Positions 16,372-24,501 of a stretch of DNA of 33,260 nt are shown here, piece by piece. Under the pieces are notes generated by a model. It was given only the letters and a program-made list of their open reading frames with translations. It was not told the origin of the DNA and searched no databases. The position numbers and the translations under genes are program-made. The stretch's first letter is position 1; the number at the start of each line of letters is the position of its first letter. Source of the DNA: Sphingomonadaceae bacterium (GTDB lineage: Bacteria; Pseudomonadota; Alphaproteobacteria; Sphingomonadales; Sphingomonadaceae); contig CANGJB010000032.1 of assembly GCA_947453945.1 (NCBI GenBank), positions 1-33,260 of the forward strand, given 5' to 3'.

Positions 16372-18771
16372 ATGATGGTTCGGCGCGCGCTTTTGGCAGC
16401 CATGTTGCTGGCGTCGGGAAGCGCTCTTGCAGCCCCGAATGCGCCTGCCCCCGTGGACAACTCCAGTACGGCTCACCCCGCGCTCTGGCCGGCCGCACAC
16501 AGCCCTGCCGCGATCACCAGCACCGCCACCGAACAGCGCATTGCCCGCCTGCTTGCAAGGATGACGCTGGAAGAAAAGATCGGCCAGATGATCCAGGCGG
16601 ATATCAGCGCGGTCACGCCAGAAGACCTTGCAAAGTACCCGCTCGGCTCGATCCTCGCTGGCGGCAATTCGGGCCCTTATGGCGATGAACGCGCCGATGC
16701 TGCCACATGGGAAAAGCTTGTGCGCGAATACCGCGCCGCTTCTGCCAAGGCTGGCGCTGGCATTCCCATGGTGTTCGGCATCGATGCCGTTCACGGCCAT
16801 TCCAACCTCCCGGGCGCCACGATCTTCCCGCACAACATCGGGCTCGGTGCTGCGCACGATCCCGCCCTCATCCAGCGCATAGGCCAAGTGACCGCAGCGG
16901 AAGTCGCCGGCAGCGGCATCGATTGGACGTTCGCTCCTACCCTCGCCGTCCCGCAGGATCTGCGCTGGGGCCGCAGCTACGAAGGCTATGCCGCCGATCC
17001 GGCACTCGTTGCGGCTTATGCCAAGGCCATGACCATCGGCCTCCAGGGTCCGCTCGTGGCTGGCAAGTCGCTCGCCGCCAACCGCGTCGCCGCCACCGCC
17101 AAGCACTATCTGGCTGACGGCGGAACCGATGGCGGGAAGGATCAGGGGGACGCGCTGATTTCCGAACGCGAACTCGTCGCCGACCACGCGCAGGGCTATC
17201 CTGCCTCGATCAATGCCGGCGCGCTCACTGTCATGGCCAGCTTCTCCAGCTGGAACGGCACCAAGAACCACGGCAATCGCAGCCTGCTCACCGATGTACT
17301 CAAGGGCCGCATGGGCTTTCAGGGCCTCGTCGTCGGCGATTGGAACGGCCACGGCCAGATTCCCGGCTGCACCGTCACCGATTGCCCGCAGACTTTCGCC
17401 GCCGGGCTTGATCTGGCCATGGCGCCAAACAGCTGGAAGGGCCTGTTCGAAGCCACGCTGCGCGAGGCTAAGGCCGGCTCGCTGCCCATGGCGCGGATCG
17501 ATGATGCCGTCGCGCGCATCCTGCGTGTGAAGGCCAAGCTCGGCCTGCTCGGCGCAAACCCGATTGATCGCGGCAACCCTTCGCTGGTGGGCACTGCCGC
17601 TCACCTCGCGCTCGCGCGGGAAGCGGCGGCCAAATCGCTCGTCCTGCTCAAGAACAACGGCGGCGTCCTTCCGCTGCGTCCTGGCGCGAAAGTCCTGATC
17701 ACTGGCCCAGGCGCCGACAGCATGGCGATGCAGGCCGGCGGCTGGACGATCACCTGGCAGGGCACCGACACCACCGCTGCCGATTTCCCCAAGGGCCAGA
17801 CCGTTGGCCGCGCCATCGCCGCTGCGGTCAAGGACGCGGGTGGCAGCGCCGCTCTTTCCGCAGATGGCAGCTTTACCGATCACCCGGATGTCGCCGTGGT
17901 CGTCTATGGCGAACAGCCCTACGCCGAATTCCAGGGCGACATGCCCAACATCGCCTTCCGCGCCCAATCGGCCGAAAAGGAGTTGCTGGCAAAGCTCAAG
18001 GCGCAAGGGATCAAGGTCGTCTCGGTATTTCTCTCGGGCCGCCCGCTGTTCACCGGCCCCGAACTCAACGCCTCCGATGCCTTCGTCGCCGCATGGCTTC
18101 CCGGCACGCAGGGCCAGGGCGTGGCCGATGTGCTCGTAGCAGCCAAAGGCGGCAAACCGCCGCGCGGGTTTACCGGCAAGCTCCCCTTCCCCTGGCCTGC
18201 GGATGCGATCTCCCCGGTCAAGGCTCCGCTCTTTGCCGCGGGCTATGGCCTGACATATGCCAGCAAGGCTGCAATCGGCCCGGTGGGTGAAGACCCCAAG
18301 GTCGATCTCGTCGCCTCCGCCAGCGAAGGCGTCTACTTCGCGCTCGGCAAAGTCCCCTCACCCTGGCACCTCAGCCTCGATCCCGGCATCGCCGCCCGCG
18401 CGGTCGATCTCGGCGCACAGGAAGATGCGCAGGGGTTCAGCTGGAGCGAGCCCGGCGCCATCGGCATCGACGGCCCGCCGGTCAATCTCATGCGCCAGCT
18501 CGACGAGGAATTCGCCCTCAAGCTCGAAGGCCGCCTCGATGCCGCATCCGGTGCCATTGCGATCACGATGGCCGGTGCCACACTCAAGGTCGAGCCTGTC
18601 CCGGGCGCGCTCACTTTGCGCATTCCGCTGCGCTGCTTCCATGATGCGGGCGGCAATTTCAAGGCGGTCGGCACACCCTTGCGCATCGCCGGTGAAAAGG
18701 GCCTCGTGCTGATCCTGCGCTCGGCAAGCATCGAAGGTGTTGGCCAGACGATTTCCTGCCCTGCCAAGTAG
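16372..18771 (+). CDS. GH3 exo-beta-glucan glucohydrolase (ExoP-like), secreted
   Basis: A 799-residue family 3 glycosidase. ATG at 16372 (or 16375) follows GAGCGGG and begins a signal peptide ending SGSALA; the frame is open further upstream but without a signal. The (beta/alpha)8 domain (about 50-380) contains EKIGQMIQAD, VFGIDAVHGHSN, RWGRSYEGY and the nucleophile D323 in VVGDWNGHGQ. The alpha/beta sandwich (about 410-640) contains KSLVLLKNNGGVLPL. A C-terminal jelly-roll-like extension (about 660-799) is typical of marine/sphingomonad ExoP-type glucohydrolases that remove glucose from beta-1,3/1,4-glucan oligomers. With GH16 it forms an endo/exo pair. It carries its own LacI-type operator. 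Its stop is 6 bases from the convergent sulfotransferase stop. Confidence 0.93.
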   Translation: MMVRRALLAAMLLASGSALAAPNAPAPVDNSSTAHPALWPAAHSPAAITSTATEQRIARLLARMTLEEKIGQMIQADISAVTPEDLAKYPLGSILAGGNSGPYGDERADAATWEKLVREYRAASAKAGAGIPMVFGIDAVHGHSNLPGATIFPHNIGLGAAHDPALIQRIGQVTAAEVAGSGIDWTFAPTLAVPQDLRWGRSYEGYAADPALVAAYAKAMTIGLQGPLVAGKSLAANRVAATAKHYLADGGTDGGKDQGDALISERELVADHAQGYPASINAGALTVMASFSSWNGTKNHGNRSLLTDVLKGRMGFQGLVVGDWNGHGQIPGCTVTDCPQTFAAGLDLAMAPNSWKGLFEATLREAKAGSLPMARIDDAVARILRVKAKLGLLGANPIDRGNPSLVGTAAHLALAREAAAKSLVLLKNNGGVLPLRPGAKVLITGPGADSMAMQAGGWTITWQGTDTTAADFPKGQTVGRAIAAAVKDAGGSAALSADGSFTDHPDVAVVVYGEQPYAEFQGDMPNIAFRAQSAEKELLAKLKAQGIKVVSVFLSGRPLFTGPELNASDAFVAAWLPGTQGQGVADVLVAAKGGKPPRGFTGKLPFPWPADAISPVKAPLFAAGYGLTYASKAAIGPVGEDPKVDLVASASEGVYFALGKVPSPWHLSLDPGIAARAVDLGAQEDAQGFSWSEPGAIGIDGPPVNLMRQLDEEFALKLEGRLDAASGAIAITMAGATLKVEPVPGALTLRIPLRCFHDAGGNFKAVGTPLRIAGEKGLVLILRSASIEGVGQTISCPAK

Positions 18772-18777
18772 GCCCGG

Positions 18778-20349
18778 CTAGATCGCGACGCCTTCTGACT
18801 CGAAGTACGCCATCACCGGAGCCAGAGCATGCTGGTGCTGTTTCCAGCGTGCAACCGAATCCCGGTACATCGGCCGGCGTACTTGCGCCGCGCTCGGCGT
18901 GGATACCGGCGCCGTGTTGTTCTGGAAATCGAGGCAGGCCTCGTCCCACTCCAGCCCGCAATGCGCGAGGAGCCGCCGCGTCTGGCCTTCCTGATCGGCG
19001 ACCAGTTCTTCGTAGCCCAGTTCCAGGATCCGCCCCGGCAGCGCCGCGCGCCACAGCGCCCTGAGCCGCTCAAACCGCACGTAGTACCGCGCAATGTCCA
19101 TCAGGTCGTAGCTGTAGTCGTAGTAGCGCGAGGAGATCGCGAACAAGTTGCGGAAGTTCGCCAGCACCGTGTCGAGCGGATGGCGCCGCAGGCATACGAT
19201 CCGCGCTTCGGGCAGCGCTTTTGCGATAAACCCGGCGTACTGGAAATTGCCCGGAAACTTGTCTGTAAATCGCCCCTCGCGCGCCCCGGCATGGTGCCGC
19301 GCGCGCGCCAGATAGTCGCGCCCGATAGCGCCCATATCGGCCCCCGCCGCCACCGCCACCGTCTCGGGATCAAGCACCGTTCGGCTCCGTGTTCCCGAAG
19401 CCATTTTCACGGCGAGCGGCATCGCCTGAAGCTCCCCCGCGCTCCACACGGCGGGATGGGAGGAGAGGATGCGGTCGACCAGTGTGGTGCCCGTGCGCGG
19501 CATCCCGATCACGAAGATCGGCGCGTCTTGGGGTGTGTTGCGCACGTCTGCGGCCGCCACCTGCGGCCAGCTCCGCTCGATCGCATCGAAATTCGCCGCG
19601 TCGCTGGCGAAGGTGTAGGGCAGGCGCGCGCGGTGCCCGGCATTGGCGGCGGCCAGCCGTGCAAAGGCGGCCTGCTGCTCGCCCAGATCCTCCAGCTCCT
19701 TTGCCAGCGCATAGCCCAGCAGAAGCCGCGCCTCGGCGCCATCGGCGCGCGCCAGCGCCGCCTCAAGCCGCGCGACATGGTTGGCCTCGGCAGTCTGCTT
19801 GCGCAGGTTTGCCAGCAGATGGTGCCCCTTGGCGTAATCGGGATCGATGGCCAGCAGCGCCTCGCCCGCAGCCTCTGCCCCAGCGATATCGCCGATGAAG
19901 TTGAGCGCAGCGGCAAGGTTGTAGCAGAACGATGCATTGCCGGGCGCGAGCCGCACAGCTTCACGAAAATGCGGCACTGAAGCCGCATGTTCGCCCAGCC
20001 GCGCATAGACGCAGCCCATGGTATCGCGGCCCAGCGCATCCTCAGGCAGCGCGTTCTCCGCGGCAGCCAGCGTCTCTGCCGCCGCGCCGTCCTGCCGCAC
20101 CATGATCTGCAGCCGCGCCAGCTGCGCGCGGTAGCTTCCGCGTGGATCAATTTCCACGGCGCGCGCGATATCGGCGATACCGGCGCTCACCCGCCCAGCT
20201 TCGGCCCGGGCCATGCCCAACAGGAAGCGGCCCTCCGCATCTTCCGGAAAGGCCGCGACCACGCTGGCGGCAAGCTGCTCCGCCGCCGCCATGTCCCCCC
20301 GGCCCATGGCGCGGCGGACAGCCGCGATCCGGGCCGGCTCGGCCTTCAC
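18778..20349 (-). CDS. TPR-repeat sulfotransferase
   Basis: A 523-residue protein. The N-terminal half (about 10-240) is built of TPR-like helices (AEQLAASVVAAFPEDAEGRFLLG, VPHFREAVRLAPGNASFCYNLA). The C-terminal half is a sulfotransferase domain with the PAPS 5'-phosphosulfate loop FVIGMPRTGTTLVDRIL (about 279-295) and the 3'-phosphate segment RIVCLRRHPLDTVLANFRNLF. It transfers sulfate from PAPS to a hydroxyl or tyrosine-like acceptor; the acceptor is not predictable. The GTG start at 20349 overlaps the upstream hydroxylase stop (GTGA) and begins exactly where the TPR homology begins; a longer open frame to 20430 runs into the hydroxylase gene and is not used here. Confidence 0.88.
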   Translation of the reverse strand: MKAEPARIAAVRRAMGRGDMAAAEQLAASVVAAFPEDAEGRFLLGMARAEAGRVSAGIADIARAVEIDPRGSYRAQLARLQIMVRQDGAAAETLAAAENALPEDALGRDTMGCVYARLGEHAASVPHFREAVRLAPGNASFCYNLAAALNFIGDIAGAEAAGEALLAIDPDYAKGHHLLANLRKQTAEANHVARLEAALARADGAEARLLLGYALAKELEDLGEQQAAFARLAAANAGHRARLPYTFASDAANFDAIERSWPQVAAADVRNTPQDAPIFVIGMPRTGTTLVDRILSSHPAVWSAGELQAMPLAVKMASGTRSRTVLDPETVAVAAGADMGAIGRDYLARARHHAGAREGRFTDKFPGNFQYAGFIAKALPEARIVCLRRHPLDTVLANFRNLFAISSRYYDYSYDLMDIARYYVRFERLRALWRAALPGRILELGYEELVADQEGQTRRLLAHCGLEWDEACLDFQNNTAPVSTPSAAQVRRPMYRDSVARWKQHQHALAPVMAYFESEGVAI

Positions 20350-21239
20350 CCCGCGCTGGACGTCGTCGTGTTCTTGCGCCGCTTGGCCATCGCGATGAGC
20401 GGCTTGAACGGAAACACGAACTGCTCCCAAATCGTCAGCCGCCGCCGGTCGTCTTGCCCGACCAGAATGCCTTCGCCCTCCTTGTAGGTGCCGAAGATAC
20501 GATCAATCAGGATCAGGGCATTGCCATAGTTGCAGCGCGTGTTCTCATAACCCACCGAGTGATGATAGCTGTGGTGGCGGATCGAGGTGAAGAAGAACGA
20601 ATAGAACAGCGGCGGATCAGACTTCACGTTGGCATGGTTGAAGGTGGAAACCACGCCCGTGACGCTGAAGGCGCACAGGTAAGCCGCCGGGGAAACATCG
20701 AGCAGCGCAACCACGCCAATGCTGATCAGGAACAGCTCGATCGGATTGCCCACCGCGCCCTTCATGGCATTGAGCTGGGTGATATGGTGGTGCGGCGCAT
20801 GGGTCAGCCAGAATGGCTCCCAATTGTGCATCAGCCGGTGCATCCAGTACTGGCCGAACTCCCACACGAACACGACCAGCGCCACTTGCGCAAGGAACGG
20901 CATTTCCAGCACCCATGGTGTCGCGATGCCCCAAGCCTCCTTCAGGCTGCGTAGCGGCGCTTCATTCAGCACGTAGGCCATGCGCCCGATCACGGTGTTG
21001 ATGAGGATGAAATAGAACAAGTCGGTCAGGAACTCGCGGCCGTTGATCCGCCAGCCCTCGTGCCGCTCGAACACCAGTTCCAGCCCCAAGACGAAAGCGG
21101 TGACAACGCTGCTGACCGCAAGGAGCGTCCAGGGGTTTTCCACAAGGGCCGCCGGCGCAAAATACCAGAACGCCACAACCGCCGCCAATGTCACAGGCGC
21201 AATGCAATCCACCGCCAGCTTCTTCACGCTCGAACTCAT
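20346..21239 (-). CDS. Fatty acid hydroxylase / sterol desaturase superfamily membrane enzyme
   Basis: A 297-residue integral membrane di-iron protein. Hydrophobic segments occur at about 13-32, 37-55, 70-85, 112-130 and 165-200. The histidine clusters that bind the two irons are complete: HRLMH (134-138), HAPHHH (147-152), NH (201-202) and HHSYHH (222-227). The family hydroxylates or desaturates lipids, sterols or carotenoids using oxygen. ATG at 21239 is preferred because an AGGAG lies about 10 bases upstream; the frame is open to 21317. Its end overlaps the sulfotransferase start, suggesting the two act on the same lipid, for example hydroxylation then sulfation, but this is inference. Confidence 0.88.
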   Translation of the reverse strand: MSSSVKKLAVDCIAPVTLAAVVAFWYFAPAALVENPWTLLAVSSVVTAFVLGLELVFERHEGWRINGREFLTDLFYFILINTVIGRMAYVLNEAPLRSLKEAWGIATPWVLEMPFLAQVALVVFVWEFGQYWMHRLMHNWEPFWLTHAPHHHITQLNAMKGAVGNPIELFLISIGVVALLDVSPAAYLCAFSVTGVVSTFNHANVKSDPPLFYSFFFTSIRHHSYHHSVGYENTRCNYGNALILIDRIFGTYKEGEGILVGQDDRRRLTIWEQFVFPFKPLIAMAKRRKNTTTSSAG

Positions 21240-21319
21240 CACCACGCCACTCCTCGCCTGTTGTCGTTCGCTGTCCTGTCCTGCGGCTTGTTCTTGTTGC
21301 GAGGCAGGATCGCGCAATC

Positions 21320-21348
21320 GGGGGCGAGGATCAACCCCGCCCCCTTTT
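21320..21348. terminator. GC-rich hairpin between TBDR and hydroxylase
   Basis: GGGGGCG (21320-21326) pairs with CGCCCCC (21338-21344) around an 11-base loop, with TTTT following on the + strand. The T-run is on the + strand only, so as a terminator for the minus-strand TBDR transcript it lacks a U-tract and may instead pause or protect the transcript end. Confidence 0.45.
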
Positions 21349-21369
21349 GTGCAGTGTTCGACATGAAGA

Positions 21370-23856
21370 TCAGTACTTCACGCGCATCTCCAGACCGAAG
21401 GTGCGCGGCGTGATCACCGTATTGCGGAGATAACGCAGCAGCACCCCATCGTTCAGGCCGACCCGCGACCGGTCGTTGGAGACGGCGGTGATCGCGAACT
21501 TGTTGAAGATGTTGTTGCCGTACACGCCGATGGAGAACGTGTCGTTCTGCCAGGTCAGCGATGCGCGGTGCAGCACGAAGCCCGGCAACTTGTCACCATA
21601 GCCGCGGTCCCAGCCGAGGCGCGTCACGACATCACCGCGATAGGTCGCGGTCCAGTCGGCAACGATATCGCCGCCCAGCGCCGGCAAGGTGTAATTCACC
21701 CCGAGGCTGCCGCTGTTCTTGGTCGAACCAGGCAGGCGATCCCCCTTCAACGCGTTCAACTGAATGGGCGAGCTGGGGTAGGTGGCGGCCGGACTGTTGA
21801 CCGAGATGATGTTGGCCACGTCCTCCGTCAGTCTGGCGTTGGTGTAGGAATAGGTTCCCTGGATCGAGAGACCATCGATCGGCCGCAACTGGAACGACGC
21901 ATCGAAGCCTTCCGACTTGGCCTTGCCGCCGTTGACCGTGATGCCGACGATACCATTGACCGTTGCTGAGCTGACCTGAAGGCCGCTCCAGTCTATGGTG
22001 AAGGCATTCACGTTCAAGGTCAGCTTGCGGTTGAATAGCTCTGCGCGAATGCCGACTTCGAGGTTCTTGGTCGAGTCCGGACCGTACTGCATTTCGTTGG
22101 GCAGAGCGCAGACGTTCTGGAACGGCGGCGGCTTGAGCGGGAGAACGCACGGCGCGACAGTGTTGGGTCCGCCGATGCGGTAGCCCTTGCTGTACGTGGT
22201 GTAGATCATGAGTTCGGGCGTGATCTTGTAGGATGTGTTGAACTTCCACACCCCGCCGCTCTTGCCCGATACGCCGCCGGCAGCCTTGAGGTCATAGGGG
22301 CTGATCGGATCGCCGAGCAATGGCGTCACCGCGCGGCCCGAAACCTCGGAGCTATAGTTGAAATAGCGCCCGCCTGCGGTCACCTGCCACTCAGGCGTGA
22401 TCTTGAACGTGCCTTCGCCGAACACGGCCTTCTCGATCACCTTGGCACGGTTGAAGGACGCGTATTCGATTTCCTGGGGGTTGGTCGCCAGATCCACCCA
22501 CGGATGGCCCGGAACATGCTCGCGATAATCGCGCTGCAGCTTCTGCTCGTTGTAGAACCCGCCGAGCACCCAGCTGAACGGCCCGCCATGGGCCGAAACC
22601 AGGCGGATTTCCTGGTTGAACTGCTTGCGCGTATCCTCGCTTTCGTTCCAGCTGGTGAAGGCCGGGAACAGCTCGTAATCGTAGTCGAGATCGAGCAGCA
22701 GGTCGGTGTTGTCACCCACCCGCTTGTTCTTCACCTGCGTATAGCCCGTGGTCGCCACAAGGTCGAAGACTTCGCCGACATGCGCGTTGACTTCCATGGC
22801 CGCGAGATGCGCCTGGCGATTGACCGGCTCGGCGTAGCGGGACGCGCTTTCATACTTGCCCGTGCCGAACACGCCGTCGCTGTTGTACTGGCCGCCGTCG
22901 GTCTTGGTGCGCTGGAAGGCATACGTGAAATCGAACGAGAGGTCCGGCGTTACCTGCACCAGCAACTGGTTGCGCGTGGTAAAGGTCTTCTCGAAGTTCA
23001 GATCCTTGCGACGATAGAGGTTCGCGTCATAGCCGGCCTGCGAAATCGAGGTCGGCGGTACTGTCGCAAAGCCATCGGGCTGCGGCAGCGACACCCCGGG
23101 CGTCTTCACCAGCAGCGCATAGTCGATGAAGCCGGGGTCGTAGTAATAACCGGTCGCCGAACGGAAGGCGATGTGATCCTTCACGATCGGAATGTTGATC
23201 ATGCCATCAAGCTGGTAGCCGGTCTTCGAAGCTTCCTTCTTGCCGTATACGCGGCCGTGCCATTCGGCCTGATAGTTGTTCGTATCCGGGCGATTGGGAA
23301 TGTTGCGGATCGCGCCGGCCAGCGTGCCGAGCCCATAGAGCGTGCCCTGCGGACCCAACAGCGTCTCGACCCGGACGATGTCGAGCATCTTGAAATCGTA
23401 GTAGATCGGCACTTCGCCGAGATAGACGCCCAGCGCGTTGTCATACGAAGCACCGGTGGCGTCGGTGTCCGAGGCGTTGAGACCGCGCAGCACGATCGTG
23501 CCGGTGCTGCCGGGGCCGGTATCGGCGATCGTCACGCCGGGCGTGAAGTCGGCGATGTCGCGCACGTCGTCGATGCGCTGGCGGGCAAGTTGCTCGGCGC
23601 TCACCGCGGAAATGTTGATCGGCACGTCCTGCAGCGAGGTTGCGCGGCGGGTCGCGGTCACGACGATGGTGCTGTTGTCCTCGACCGAGGCGGAGGCCTG
23701 GGGCGCATCGGTCGGCGCGGCAGGCGCTTCCTGTGCGTATGCGGGAATGGCGGTGCTGCCCATAAGGATCGTCGCACACACCAGATTGATCTTGAAGGAT
23801 TGCTTGGTCACTCGAGCCCCCGCGTTAGCTGCGTGTAAGCCTTTTCGAAGTGACAT
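21370..23856 (-). CDS. TonB-dependent receptor (intact)
   Basis: An 828-residue outer-membrane receptor. A signal peptide (KINLVCATILMGSTAIPAYAQ) is followed by a linker, then the plug domain: IVVTATRRATSLQDVPINISAVSAEQL, DIADFTPGVTI, VLRGLN and VETLLGPQGTLYGLGTLAGAI. The beta-barrel occupies the remainder and ends in a terminal aromatic strand (FGLEMRVKY). The start is uncertain: ATG at 23856 follows AGGGACGGG and gives a long basic leader; GTG at 23811 would begin right at the signal peptide. Such receptors import ligands from siderophores to oligosaccharides; there is no substrate clue in the protein. It runs divergently from the ABC transporter operon across a 645-base spacer and precedes the hydroxylase and sulfotransferase by about 130 bases. 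Confidence 0.92.
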   Translation of the reverse strand: MSLRKGLHAANAGARVTKQSFKINLVCATILMGSTAIPAYAQEAPAAPTDAPQASASVEDNSTIVVTATRRATSLQDVPINISAVSAEQLARQRIDDVRDIADFTPGVTIADTGPGSTGTIVLRGLNASDTDATGASYDNALGVYLGEVPIYYDFKMLDIVRVETLLGPQGTLYGLGTLAGAIRNIPNRPDTNNYQAEWHGRVYGKKEASKTGYQLDGMINIPIVKDHIAFRSATGYYYDPGFIDYALLVKTPGVSLPQPDGFATVPPTSISQAGYDANLYRRKDLNFEKTFTTRNQLLVQVTPDLSFDFTYAFQRTKTDGGQYNSDGVFGTGKYESASRYAEPVNRQAHLAAMEVNAHVGEVFDLVATTGYTQVKNKRVGDNTDLLLDLDYDYELFPAFTSWNESEDTRKQFNQEIRLVSAHGGPFSWVLGGFYNEQKLQRDYREHVPGHPWVDLATNPQEIEYASFNRAKVIEKAVFGEGTFKITPEWQVTAGGRYFNYSSEVSGRAVTPLLGDPISPYDLKAAGGVSGKSGGVWKFNTSYKITPELMIYTTYSKGYRIGGPNTVAPCVLPLKPPPFQNVCALPNEMQYGPDSTKNLEVGIRAELFNRKLTLNVNAFTIDWSGLQVSSATVNGIVGITVNGGKAKSEGFDASFQLRPIDGLSIQGTYSYTNARLTEDVANIISVNSPAATYPSSPIQLNALKGDRLPGSTKNSGSLGVNYTLPALGGDIVADWTATYRGDVVTRLGWDRGYGDKLPGFVLHRASLTWQNDTFSIGVYGNNIFNKFAITAVSNDRSRVGLNDGVLLRYLRNTVITPRTFGLEMRVKY

Positions 23857-24114
23857 CCCGTCCCTGTTAACCCGCAACCTGCGGGTCTGTACCGAACCTT
23901 TGCGGTTCCGGCGCTTTTATCGTGCCCTCACTCACCAATCACTACATCGGGCGATAGAGAAAATCAGTGCGCTATCTTAACAAAAAGGCAGGTTATCCTA
24001 AAATACTGTGCGACCAGCATTCTAAATCGAGCACCGGCAACCTTACTTTCGAAAGATCGCTTCGGGAATACGAGGTCAACCCTGCCCGATTAAAAATCGC
24101 GCAAGCTTTGTATT

Positions 24115-24135
24115 TCAAGGAATACTATTCCTTGA
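24115..24135. repeat. Perfect 10-base inverted repeat with 1-base centre
   Basis: TCAAGGAATA, a central C, then TATTCCTTGA. The symmetry is exact over 20 bases, which suits a dimeric regulator binding site. It lies 259 bases upstream of the minus-strand TBDR start and 367 upstream of the transporter start, so either gene could be the target. No regulator is assigned. Confidence 0.6.
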
Positions 24136-24200
24136 TCGAATATAACTAGTTTGATGCCGACAGGATTTGCACCGCTGCAACATTCCCGTAACGCTATCGA

Positions 24201-24226
24201 TATTACATAACAGGTCAAGCGTAATA
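24201..24226. promoter_or_regulatory. Candidate NikR-like operator 1 (TATTAC-N14-GTAATA)
   Basis: Arms TATTAC (24201-24206) and GTAATA (24221-24226) are exact reverse complements separated by 14 bases. NikR binds widely spaced palindromic half-sites (GTATGA-N16-TCATAC in E. coli), and a NikR-like gene is in the downstream operon. Assignment to that protein is inference. Confidence 0.4.
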
Positions 24227-24261
24227 ATTCCGTGCAAGTCGGGTATTATCCCGTCGTCGCT

Positions 24262-24299
24262 GCAGTGCAGAAAAAAGGCACTTTTTTGTGCGCAACTGC
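24262..24299 (+). promoter_or_regulatory. Extended hairpin in the transporter leader
   Basis: AAAAAAG (24271-24277) pairs with CTTTTTT (24281-24287) around GCA, and the outer GCAGT (24262-24266) can pair with ACTGC (24295-24299) across an imperfect middle. The six-T run could also serve as a weak terminator or attenuator; there is no independent support. Confidence 0.4.
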
Positions 24300-24335
24300 C
24301 GCATTGCGAGGCCTTTCCGGCACACTGGGGCATAG

Positions 24336-24416
24336 CCATGGTGGTGCAAACTCAACACAAACCACCTGGTTTGGCCCGCCGATTCGCCCAGCGCCGGGCC
24401 GCTACCCAAAGGTGGT
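24336..24416 (+). promoter_or_regulatory. Candidate cis-regulatory RNA with mutually exclusive stems
   Basis: ACCACC (24361-24366) can pair upstream with GGTGGT (24340-24345), extended by CCA/TGG past a one-base bulge, or downstream with GGTGGT (24411-24416). The downstream fold is enlarged by TTTGG/CCAAA and an inner GGCCCG/CGGGCC helix. A T6 run follows at 24423-24428. Competing stems before a T-run are the layout of attenuators and riboswitches. I do not recognise any known riboswitch consensus in it. Confidence 0.4.
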
Positions 24417-24441
24417 ATTACGTTTTTTCAAGAACGTAACA
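24416..24441. promoter_or_regulatory. Candidate NikR-like operator 2 (TATTAC-N14-GTAACA)
   Basis: The left arm TATTAC (24416-24421) is identical to that of the site at 24201, the spacer is again 14 bases, and the right arm GTAACA (24436-24441) matches at four of six positions plus one shifted symmetry. As RNA the same bases form a hairpin TTACGTT/AACGTAA. It lies 61 bases before the transporter start. Confidence 0.4.
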
Positions 24442-24501
24442 TTTTGCCATGGACAAGCAGATTGTTTGCCGCAATGCTGCACTGCGAAAGGAGACAGAAT
24501 C

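Larger units (their letters stand above)
23857..24501. other. Long noncoding intergenic spacer, AT-richer than the window
   Basis: The spacer between the divergent TBDR and ABC-transporter genes holds no convincing gene. It contains an exact dyad at 24115-24135, two TATTAC-N14-GTAA repeats (24201, 24416), an extended hairpin at 24262-24299, and a segment with alternative pairing at 24336-24416. Promoters for both neighbours must lie here but no unambiguous -35/-10 pair was found. Confidence 0.8.

Noticed and set aside
16021..18006. Long minus-strand open frame opposite MFS and GH3
   Set aside because: It lies antisense to two clearly conserved proteins; long antisense frames are expected in GC-rich genes with strong third-position bias, and its translation has no family features.
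22504..23838. Long + strand open frame inside the second TBDR
   Set aside because: It is antisense to an intact receptor with signal peptide, plug and terminal strand. The translation is Arg/Val/Gly-rich without any domain.
23967..24149. Small + strand open frame of 60 codons in the long spacer
   Set aside because: It starts with GTG without a good ribosome site, has no recognisable motif, and runs across the exact palindrome at 24115-24135, so it is more likely a chance frame.
24238..24258. GGG-TATTAT-CCC style mini-hairpin as a guanidine-II riboswitch
   Set aside because: The loop lacks the ACGR signature and there is no second matching hairpin.
24276..24293. Possible sigma-54 promoter (GGCAC-N-GTGC)
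   Set aside because: The distance between the GG and GC elements is 11 bases instead of the strict 10, and the sequence is better explained by the hairpin.
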